Below, piece by piece: positions 7,601-13,554 of a DNA stretch of 21,328 bases. This DNA is from Maribacter sp. (GTDB lineage: Bacteria > Bacteroidota > Bacteroidia > Flavobacteriales > Flavobacteriaceae): the NCBI GenBank assembly GCA_018679695.1, contig JAHHKH010000467.1:1-21328 (forward strand). Direction: 5' to 3'. Both the position numbers and the translations under genes were made by a program. The notes under the pieces were generated by a model. That model was not told the origin of the DNA. It saw nothing but the letters and a program-made list of their open reading frames with translations, and did not search any database. How positions within the stretch are numbered: position 1 is the first letter of the stretch; the number at the start of each line of letters is the position of its first letter.

Positions 7601-7723
7601 ATTGAGGTCATCAAAATGCTGAAACAGGATTATATTCAAGATCCCCGTTATGCCGATATGAAAACGGCGAACAAGGTGTATAAGGAAAAAGAGGCTAAAA
7701 AGGCCGGTGCCAATAAAGAGTAG
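4697..7723 (+). CDS. dnaE2: Second DNA polymerase III alpha subunit (error-prone DnaE2-type), non-canonical start
   Basis: A C-family replicative-type polymerase, about 1008 residues from the conserved N-terminus, shorter than housekeeping DnaE. The N-terminal PHP domain opens YLNCHTYYSIRFGTFSEL and continues to LALTDINNTSAG; the first His of the usual HxH metal motif is Asn, so PHP nuclease activity is doubtful. The palm has GRGSGANSIVAYLL and PDFDIDF (catalytic Asp352 and Asp354), with the third Asp in KFDILGQ (Asp485). An OB-fold near residues 890-950 contains YGYLVTVKNTSTHNGKRM. The frame is closed upstream by TAA at 4682-4684 and holds no ATG, GTG or TTG before TTG 4760, which would delete the first PHP motif. 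The family initiator Met falls on ATC at 4697, so I place the start there. Pairing with dinB suggests translesion synthesis, analogous to ImuB-DnaE2. Confidence 0.85.
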   Translation: MYLNCHTYYSIRFGTFSELALLQLAQANHVTQLALTDINNTSAGLNFVRKAKQFNIRPILGIDFRNGVDPCFVGIAKNNEGYQELNAFLSWHLHKEKALPAIAPHFDNAYIIYPFEKVLLNDQITFSDDEYIGVSITDLRRLPFSRLVELKTKLVVLQPVTFRNKRDFNAHRLLRAIDNNVLLSKLPKSEEASEDEKMFPVQNLAAAFSEYPFILENTEKLMNSCSIHFDFLEGREPQNQKTYLKTKEEDEKLLEQLCQKGLPYRYPQVNEDILNRLDKELTLIKKMGFVSYFLINWDIVSHAQKKGFFYVGRGSGANSIVAYLLRITDVDPIELDLYFERFINLYRVNPPDFDIDFSWRDREEMTQYIFDTFENVVLLGTYVTFKHRGVVRELGKVFGLPKSEIDLLSDGRYQPSRLDEVSHLVLKYGELIKGMPNYLSIHASGILISEKPVHYFSATHLPPKGFATIMFDMVIAEDVGLYKFDILGQRGLAKIKETLEILEDSRPEEASKFDIHDIKAFKNDPNINNMIKSAQCMGCFYVESPAMRMLLKKLQVDNYLGLVAASSIIRPGVSKSGMMREYILRHRNPGRAKEKAHPVMLDIMPETYGVMVYQEDVIKVANCFAGLDLGEADVLRRGMSGKFRSREEFQKVKDKFIDNCREKEYDEKLIFEIWDQIASFAGYAFAKGHSASYAVESYQSLFLRAYYPLEYMVAVLNNGGGFYRAESYIHEARMLGAIIHAPCVNKSQPANCIYGTHLYLGLMYLKELESRVMDRILKERMANGPFISLADFLDRVVISIEQVSILIRIDAFRFTKVNQHELLWQAHLFLSKGMLVEHPKLFPPRHQKFSIPKMHTTDLEMAFTQLELLGFCLCSPFELLKEPPKNDHGSRDLDRYLGNHIDIYGYLVTVKNTSTHNGKRMHFATLLDQQGEVFDTVLFPPVAAKYYFRGRGVYRFYGKVVSEFGFLSIEVIKMLKQDYIQDPRYADMKTANKVYKEKEAKKAGANKE

Positions 7724-7930
7724 TTAGGCCATACATAGGAAGATGGGTATACAGGCAATAGGATATTCCTAAGGAGTAAGATTTTATTCCGATCACTAAA
7801 TGTAGTACTCATCCCTAAAAATATCCCGATACAACAAAGAATTCACTATATTGGGTACTACCCCGCGTATTAGTTTACATGGTGGGCATTCCATGAAGAA
7901 AATTAACAAACCCATATACAGCAAATAGCC

Positions 7931-9010
7931 ATGCCCTTATATATGGATATACATACGGTAGATTCAGATTCCTTTTCTGTAGAGGATGTTGTGAAGGCCC
8001 ATATGGAAGATTTGGCTATTCAGGACAAATTTGGAGTTACACAGTTGAAATATTGGGTAAATGAAGGAGCTAAAACCTTGTTCTGTCTTATGGAAGGACC
8101 TGATAAAGAAGCCTGTCACCAAGTACACAAACAATCACATGGTAATACTGCATGTAATATCATAGAAGTATCAGATAATGAGTACAATCTATTCATGGGA
8201 GTTGGGACTGCTATCAACGACCTTGCCCAAACCCAATCTGGCGAATTAGATACTGGTTATCGCACAATATTCCAAATGAATCTGATATGCCTGTCAGCTA
8301 CCAGGGAAAAATTTGTTGAAGAAATCTATGCTCTTATCGCGCAACATGAAGGGGTTCTTATTCTTGAACCTTGTAATGAATTCATAGTTTCATTCATTTA
8401 TGCCTCAGATGCCATTTCATGTGCAAATTCAATTCAAAAAATGTTGCTCACATCCCAGGAAAAGCATGAATATATAATGGCCATATCCAGCGGAAGACCG
8501 GTTGACGAGCAAGGCGATAATATGTTTGAGGAAACCAAAAAGAAGGTCAAATCTTTATGTTCTCTTGGATTATTGGGGAAGGTTTATTTAGACAAGGAAT
8601 CACAGCTGCTATCAAGCAAAGAACAACACAGGACAGGAATAGACCTTAATGGTTTTGCAGTCATTGATGGCCAAACGTTAAAACTGGCCATGGAACTTTC
8701 GTCTATACTGACAGGTAATATGGGCCATTCGAATTTTAGCAGTATGAACTTGACCCGTATATTGGGTTTGAGCAAGTCACAAACCTATCGAAATATCAAA
8801 TCATTGACAGGAATGGCGCCAAACCGGCTTATTCAGGAATCAAGGCTTCAAAAGGCACTTTATTATTTGGGTCAAGGCAAAAAAACCGTTGCAGAGATTG
8901 CCTATGAATCTGGTTTCAATAGTCCTACCTACTTTACTCGGGTGTTCAAGCAACGATTCGAGGTTGCACCATCTAACTTCATGAAAAAAACAAATATAGA
9001 TTCAATTTAA
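7931..9010 (+). CDS. AraC-family regulator with DUF4242 and degenerate cyclase-like domains
   Basis: A 359-residue cytosolic three-part regulator. Residues 1-82 match DUF4242 (MPLYMDIHTVD, and the His-rich CHQVHKQSHG at 62-71); a family member, Streptomyces SCO4226, is known to bind nickel. Residues 110-228 resemble a class III nucleotide cyclase: RTIFQMNLICLS, then EPCNEFIVSF, then ISSGRPVDEQGDNMFEETKKKVKSLCSL and GKVYLDKESQLL. The two metal-binding Asp positions appear to be Asn117 and Asn149, so it should be catalytically dead and serve as a sensor or dimerisation unit. Residues 265-352 are an AraC DNA-binding domain with two helix-turn-helices (LTRILGLSKSQTYRNIK; VAEIAYESGFNSPTYFTRVFK). 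The nitrilase gene starts 111 bases downstream on the same strand, with candidate binding sites in the gap, so it likely controls that gene. Confidence 0.85.
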   Translation: MPLYMDIHTVDSDSFSVEDVVKAHMEDLAIQDKFGVTQLKYWVNEGAKTLFCLMEGPDKEACHQVHKQSHGNTACNIIEVSDNEYNLFMGVGTAINDLAQTQSGELDTGYRTIFQMNLICLSATREKFVEEIYALIAQHEGVLILEPCNEFIVSFIYASDAISCANSIQKMLLTSQEKHEYIMAISSGRPVDEQGDNMFEETKKKVKSLCSLGLLGKVYLDKESQLLSSKEQHRTGIDLNGFAVIDGQTLKLAMELSSILTGNMGHSNFSSMNLTRILGLSKSQTYRNIKSLTGMAPNRLIQESRLQKALYYLGQGKKTVAEIAYESGFNSPTYFTRVFKQRFEVAPSNFMKKTNIDSI

Positions 9011-9015
9011 TCTGG

Positions 9016-9051
9016 ATTGAATCAAATGTTTCAGCTTTTGAATCAATTGTT
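9016..9051 (+). promoter_or_regulatory. Direct repeats spaced 21 bp, candidate AraC-type binding site
   Basis: ATTGAATCAAATGTT (9016-9030) and TTTGAATCAATTGTT (9037-9051) agree at 13 of 15 bases and are offset by 21 bp, two helical turns, as expected for an AraC-family dimer. An inverted copy, GATTCAAT at 8999-9006, overlaps the end of the regulator gene. The repeats lie upstream of the nitrilase gene and beside a 16-bp palindrome. Binding by the adjacent regulator is inferred. Confidence 0.5.
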
Positions 9052-9052
9052 A

Positions 9053-9068
9053 ATTACAATATTGTAAT
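9053..9068. promoter_or_regulatory. Perfect 16-bp palindrome in the nitrilase promoter region
   Basis: ATTACAATATTGTAAT is self-complementary with no spacer and lies 53 bases upstream of the nitrilase ATG, directly after the direct repeats. A weak match to the Bacteroidota -7 element (CATATTTG against TAnnTTTG) is at 9076-9083, which would place the palindrome near the -33 region. No -33 TTG lies at the expected distance. An AT-rich palindrome could arise by chance, but the location favours an operator. Confidence 0.4.
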
Positions 9069-9121
9069 AGTGGTTCATATTTGCATAAAGGATTTTAGTA
9101 TCAATATAAATCAAGTACGAA

Positions 9122-10033
9122 ATGAACAAATCAAAAATAGCAGCGGCCCAATTATCACCTGTATTTCTTAATAAGGAAAAAACCATTGAAAAGGCATGCA
9201 AGGCTATTGAAGAAGCCGGAAAAAATAATGCAAAGGTAATCGTATTTCCAGAGGTATTTATCTCGGGCTACCCAGATTGGGTATGGCTAGTACCCAATAG
9301 TAAAGGCGCCGAACTAAATGAACTTTATGTTGAGCTTGTCAAAAATGCAGTTTCTATTCCTGATGATTCGACCGAAAAACTTTGTAAAGCTGCAAGAAAA
9401 GCTGGAATAAGTGTGATAATGGGTATACATGAACGCAATATCGAAACGAGCGGGGCCAGCTTATTCAATTCACTTCTGTTCATAGACCAATACGGTACTA
9501 TTATGGGAAAGCATCGAAAATTGATTCCTACTGGTGGCGAACGTTTAGTATGGGGGCAAGGCGATGGATCTACCTTCAGGTCGTATGAGTCCGAAGCGGG
9601 CAAAATAGCGGGACTTTTATGCTGGGAAAATTATATGCCCTTAGCTCGTAATGCAATATACGAAACAGGGGCTCAAATTTTAGCGTCCCCAACTTGGGAT
9701 AAAAGTGCCAATTGGCTGCAGTCCATGCAGCATATCGCTAGGGAAGGAGGGTTATATGTTGTTAGTGTCTGTACGGCCATGAAGGTAGATGACATACCTG
9801 AAAAGTATGATTTTAAAAAGGGATATCCAGAGGAAAGGGAATGGGTTAATACCGGTAATAGCTGTATTATAAATCCCAAAGGTCAGATAATTTCGGGACC
9901 ATTGGAGGCAGAAGAAGGTATTCTTTATGCCGAAATAGATCTTAATGTAAATATCGAGGCCAAACGTATGTTTGATGCTGTGGGTCATTATGCCAGGCCA
10001 GATGTTTTCAATTTTAGCGTAAAAAAAGCATAG
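9122..10033 (+). CDS. Nitrilase (carbon-nitrogen hydrolase superfamily)
   Basis: A 303-residue cytosolic enzyme of the nitrilase superfamily, branch 1-like, expected to hydrolyse an organic nitrile to a carboxylic acid and ammonia. The catalytic triad is visible: Glu44 in FPEVFISGYP, Lys133 in HRKLIPTGGERLVWG, and Cys167 in LLCWENYMPLAR. LLCWENYMPL and the RLVWGQGDGS segment are typical of true nitrilases rather than amidases or beta-ureidopropionases. Length is slightly below the 330-370 residues of many nitrilases, lacking a long C-terminal tail. It follows the DUF4242-AraC regulator and precedes, by 22 bases, a DinB-superfamily gene, so the two enzymes are probably co-transcribed under that regulator. 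The natural substrate (aliphatic, aromatic or plant-derived nitrile, or cyanide) cannot be read from the sequence. Confidence 0.88.
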   Translation: MNKSKIAAAQLSPVFLNKEKTIEKACKAIEEAGKNNAKVIVFPEVFISGYPDWVWLVPNSKGAELNELYVELVKNAVSIPDDSTEKLCKAARKAGISVIMGIHERNIETSGASLFNSLLFIDQYGTIMGKHRKLIPTGGERLVWGQGDGSTFRSYESEAGKIAGLLCWENYMPLARNAIYETGAQILASPTWDKSANWLQSMQHIAREGGLYVVSVCTAMKVDDIPEKYDFKKGYPEEREWVNTGNSCIINPKGQIISGPLEAEEGILYAEIDLNVNIEAKRMFDAVGHYARPDVFNFSVKKA

Positions 10034-10055
10034 ATATAACCAAAAAAGAAAAATC

Positions 10056-10559
10056 ATGGCACAAGTACAAAAATCTATTAGTAAAAGGGCCAATATACTG
10101 GCAGAACGCATTATCCAAGGAGCAAATACACTAGCGAGTTATGCTGAGCAGCTATCGAAGGAAGAATGGCAAAAACCTGTAATCGGGGATGGCCGAACTG
10201 TAGGTGTCGTTGTTCACCATGTTGCAAGTGTTTATGATTTGGAAGTAGAGCTGGCAAAAGTACTTGCTAGCGGACAACCGATTACAGAAGCAACAATGGA
10301 GGTAGTAGATGCAATGAATGCCGAACATGCCCGTGAAAATGCGGGTGTTGACAAAATTGAAACTTTGGAATTATTAAGACATAAAAGTAAAATTGCTGCG
10401 GAATCCGTTAGGGGGCTTTCCGATATGGAACTTGAAAATTCGGCAACGGTTTCACTTTACGCAGATGCACCACTTACTGCTCAATTTTTTATTGAGGATC
10501 ATGCCCTTCGCCATAGTTTTCATCATCTGGCAAAAATAAAAGCTACAATACGCAGATGA
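10056..10559 (+). CDS. DinB-superfamily metal-binding four-helix protein
   Basis: A 167-residue helical protein of the DinB/YfiT-like superfamily (not the DNA polymerase DinB). Seen: a first His pair at 54-55 in VGVVVHHVASVYDLE, and a C-terminal His cluster in IEDHALRHSFHHLAKI (His149, His153, His156, His157), which together fit the usual three-His metal site. Superfamily members include thiol-dependent S-transferases and maleylpyruvate isomerases, as well as many of unknown function. It starts 22 bases after the nitrilase stop, so it is likely part of the same transcript and may act on the nitrilase substrate or product, or in thiol-dependent detoxification. No transmembrane segment or signal peptide is present. 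Confidence 0.75.
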   Translation: MAQVQKSISKRANILAERIIQGANTLASYAEQLSKEEWQKPVIGDGRTVGVVVHHVASVYDLEVELAKVLASGQPITEATMEVVDAMNAEHARENAGVDKIETLELLRHKSKIAAESVRGLSDMELENSATVSLYADAPLTAQFFIEDHALRHSFHHLAKIKATIRR

Positions 10560-10638
10560 TTATTTTATTTTGAAATGGTTTTCTTTTGGTCTATTGTAAT
10601 AATCCAATTGCCGATTGAAATAGCCATTATACGTTTAA

Positions 10639-10986
10639 TTGGTATGTACATTGACTTTCAGGACCTTCTTATTAGCCTGCTTTGCCCTGTTCAATGGTCT
10701 GTTCTTTCCTGGGGAGGTATTGATGATGTATGCCCTGGTGGGAGTAGTCTTGTTTGTGGTGCGTAAGTTTAATGATACAGTACTTCCAATTACCGCTTTG
10801 GTACTTTTATTACAACCCATAGCGTGGGGCAGGTATATCTATTACCTGTTCAACAATGACTATCTGGTGCCTACCTCGGGACAGGGAACTTATTGGAAAT
10901 TACTGGTCGAAGAATAGTTCCGACTGCAACAATGGTTATTCGAGGAATCTACTGAAAAGACAAGAAAAATCCATAATTTGTATTGA
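10639..10986 (+). pseudogene. Remnant of a DUF418-family membrane protein gene
   Basis: The frame encodes a hydrophobic piece, FRTFLLACFALFNGLFFPGE, then VLMMYALVGVVLFVVRKF, ALVLLLQPIAWGRYIYYLF and a YLVPTSGQGTYW segment. This matches the middle of DUF418 inner-membrane proteins, which are normally several times longer. The piece is preceded in frame by TAA at 10636-10638, is interrupted by TAG at 10915-10917, continues as FRLQQWLFEESTEKTRK, and ends at TGA 10984-10986. Both ends of the family domain are missing, so it is a decayed fragment. The surrounding gene-free stretch 10560-11170 holds nothing else I can name: a 37-codon hydrophobic stretch before it and an unassigned frame after it (PLLALGCHLPLFFELPKE) could be further debris. 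Confidence 0.6.
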
Positions 10987-11170
10987 CAAATGCAGTTCGT
11001 ATAAAACGTATATATCCTCTACTTGCATTGGGATGTCATTTGCCATTATTTTTTGAACTCCCAAAGGAATTGGAATTGGTAGGATCAAAAGTTTATGAAT
11101 ATCAGTTTGTACAACAGCATCTTAGACGAAATAGAAAACCTAAAAATACGAATACCAACAAAAGTATATT

Positions 11171-13396
11171 ATGAAAAAACACAGATGTCTTCACTTTTCC
11201 ATTAAGCGCTTAGTACTATTAAATTTGTTCCTAGCACTTAATAGCTTATGCGCACAGCAGGTGACAATTCCGATTAGTTCAGAAGGGTTTACGATTTTAT
11301 TGCAAACCGATGAGGACAACCTCTTAAAAACAGTGTATTTTGGAGAGTCGCTTCTTAATGAAAGTGAGTATTCCTCCGTTTCTGGGATGTTCCATTTCAA
11401 GGATAATAATATTGGTATTGGCAATGCGGCCTATACGCCATCTGGAACATGGAATTTATCCGAACCGGCAATTAAGGTACTTCATTCCGATGGGAATACT
11501 TCTTTGGATCTTCGCTATATAAGTCATGAAACCAAATTCTTGGAAAACAATATCGCGCTTACGAGTGTCGTATTACAAGACCCTGTATATCCTTTTCAGG
11601 TTACTTTATTTTATAAGGTTTTCCGCAAGGAAAATTTAATAGAGCAATGGACTGAAATAGAACATAACGAAAAAAAGAACGTAACCTTACAGAAATTCAG
11701 TTCGGCGAATTTATACTTTACCGATAATGATTTTTATTTAACTACCTATCATAATCAATGGGCGAAAGAGATGCAGCCAAATGAATCGAAGCTTACAAGA
11801 GGCATTAGAACTGTGGATTCCAAAATGGGGGCGAGAGCCATGCTTTTACAATCACCGAATTTTATTTTATCAATCGGCAAAAAAGCTTCTGAAAAAGAGG
11901 GTAAGGTCATTCTAGGACAATTGGCCTGGAGCGGTAACTTTAAATTGGAATTCGAGGTTGATTCCTATGATAATCTTCGTTTCATTGCGGGTATTAATCC
12001 CTATGCCTCTCAATATTCCCTTCCTAAGAATACAATTTTTAAAACACCTTCTTTAATTTATGCCATTTCAAATAATGGGACTGGTGAAGCCAGCCGTAAT
12101 CTTCATAAATGGGCCAGGAAATATAGGGTATTGGACGGGGAAGGTGAACGGTTAACATTGCTCAATAATTGGGAAGCTACTTATTTTGATTTTGATGAGG
12201 ATAAAATAACGGCCTTATTTAAAGACGCCAAAAACTTGGGCGTAGATCTATTTTTATTGGATGATGGATGGTTTGGAAATAAATATCCCAGAAATGGCGA
12301 CAATGCAGGACTTGGCGATTGGCAGGAGAATGTTAAGAAATTACCTCATGGCCTTGGTTATTTAGTGAAAGAAGCAAAGAAGGAAGGGGTTAAATTTGGT
12401 ATTTGGATTGAACCGGAAATGGTGAATCCTAAAAGTGAATTATACGAAAAACATTTAGATTGGGTTATTCGACAAGCCGAAAGACCGGAGGTTTATTTTC
12501 GAAATCAACTTGTACTTGATTTAGCCAATCCCGAAGTGCAGGATTTTGTATTTGGAATTGTGGATACGCTTTTTACCGAAAATCCGGAACTGGCATTTAT
12601 CAAATGGGATTGCAATTCTGTGATTTATAATGCGCATTCCACCTATTTAGAGCGCGAAGACTTGCCACAGTCACATCTGTATATAGAATATGTACGTGGA
12701 TTATATAAAGTGCTTGAACGGGTGCGGGAAAAATATCCTAAAGTGCCCATAATGTTATGTTCCGGAGGTGGTGGCCGTGGCGATTACGAAATCTTAAAAT
12801 ATTTTACGGAGTTTTGGCCCAGTGATGATACAGACCCACTTGAACGTGTATTTATGCAATGGGATTATTCTTATTTTTTTCCATCAATAGTGACCGATAA
12901 CCATGTTACCAATTGGGGAAAACAATCCATCAAGTATAAAGTGGATGTTGCAAGCATGGGAAAGCTTGGTTTTGATATAGTAGCGAGTGAACTCAAAACA
13001 AATGACTTACTTTTTTGCAAGCAAGCGATACGTAATTATCATTCTTTTAAAAAGGTAATTTGGCATGGGGAATTGTTTCGTTTAATGAATCCGTACCAGA
13101 ATGATCTTGCAGCACTCATGTATGTAACAGAAGATAAAAGCAAGGCCATTGTTTTTAATTATCTGGTAAATAATCGGGTTTCATTCCATACGAATATAGA
13201 ACCAGTAAGATTAGATGGGCTCGATCGCAATAAAAAATATAGGGTTAAAGAAATAAATCTATATCCTGGAAGTACAACAAGGTTAGCTTCTGAGCAGCTT
13301 TATTCAGGTGATTTTTTAATGAAAATCGGCATTAATCCCAGCCTTAGCCTTAGAAAGACAAGCGCTGTATTGGAAGTGACAGAGGTAAAGGAATAG
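11171..13396 (+). CDS. Secreted alpha-galactosidase, glycoside hydrolase family 36
   Basis: A 741-residue enzyme releasing terminal alpha-galactose from oligosaccharides or galactosylated polymers. A signal peptide covers about residues 1-29 (RLVLLNLFLALNSLCAQQ), so it acts in the periplasm or outside. The N-terminal beta-sandwich runs to about residue 320. The catalytic barrel has LLDDGWFGNKYP, GIWIEPEMVNPKSELY, the nucleophile motif FIKWDCNS (Asp480) and the acid/base motif WPSDDTDPLERV (Asp552). A C-terminal beta domain follows. Length and motif order are standard for bacterial GH36. Upstream is gene debris; downstream, on the opposite strand, lies an outer-membrane beta-barrel protein, so there is no SusC/SusD pair or other polysaccharide-utilisation gene in view. 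Confidence 0.92.
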   Translation: MKKHRCLHFSIKRLVLLNLFLALNSLCAQQVTIPISSEGFTILLQTDEDNLLKTVYFGESLLNESEYSSVSGMFHFKDNNIGIGNAAYTPSGTWNLSEPAIKVLHSDGNTSLDLRYISHETKFLENNIALTSVVLQDPVYPFQVTLFYKVFRKENLIEQWTEIEHNEKKNVTLQKFSSANLYFTDNDFYLTTYHNQWAKEMQPNESKLTRGIRTVDSKMGARAMLLQSPNFILSIGKKASEKEGKVILGQLAWSGNFKLEFEVDSYDNLRFIAGINPYASQYSLPKNTIFKTPSLIYAISNNGTGEASRNLHKWARKYRVLDGEGERLTLLNNWEATYFDFDEDKITALFKDAKNLGVDLFLLDDGWFGNKYPRNGDNAGLGDWQENVKKLPHGLGYLVKEAKKEGVKFGIWIEPEMVNPKSELYEKHLDWVIRQAERPEVYFRNQLVLDLANPEVQDFVFGIVDTLFTENPELAFIKWDCNSVIYNAHSTYLEREDLPQSHLYIEYVRGLYKVLERVREKYPKVPIMLCSGGGGRGDYEILKYFTEFWPSDDTDPLERVFMQWDYSYFFPSIVTDNHVTNWGKQSIKYKVDVASMGKLGFDIVASELKTNDLLFCKQAIRNYHSFKKVIWHGELFRLMNPYQNDLAALMYVTEDKSKAIVFNYLVNNRVSFHTNIEPVRLDGLDRNKKYRVKEINLYPGSTTRLASEQLYSGDFLMKIGINPSLSLRKTSAVLEVTEVKE

Positions 13397-13538
13397 TTCG
13401 CCAGTCTACTATGCCCTGGGCGGGTAAACCAACAGCTAAGCTCAATCAGAGAGGCAAGTAATCAATAATATAGTCTATGTGATTTATTCAATGGGCATGA
13501 AATAGCGTGGCTAAGAACTTGAAGGGAAAATAGGGCTT

Positions 13539-13554
13539 ATCAGGTCTTACTGAT
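13539..13554 (-). terminator. Weak hairpin at the end of the outer-membrane protein gene
   Basis: ATCAG (13539-13543) and CTGAT (13550-13554) flank a six-base loop that includes the stop codon of the leftward gene. On the minus strand a short T-run (TATTTTCC) follows about ten bases later. The stem is only 5 bp, so this is a weak call. The convergent gap 13397-13546 holds no other clear terminator. Confidence 0.2.

Noticed and set aside
7759..7771. TAGGA-TAT-TCCTA dyad after dnaE
   Set aside because: Short AT-rich dyad without a T-run or position that suggests a role; likely chance.
10056..10559. Calling this gene a DNA polymerase because of the DinB name
   Set aside because: It is the unrelated DinB/YfiT four-helix metal-binding superfamily; it has no polymerase motifs.
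10987..11174. 63-codon frame (HLPLFFELPKELELVG) before the alpha-galactosidase gene
   Set aside because: Starts only with TTG, overlaps the next gene start, and matches no family I know; treated as debris.
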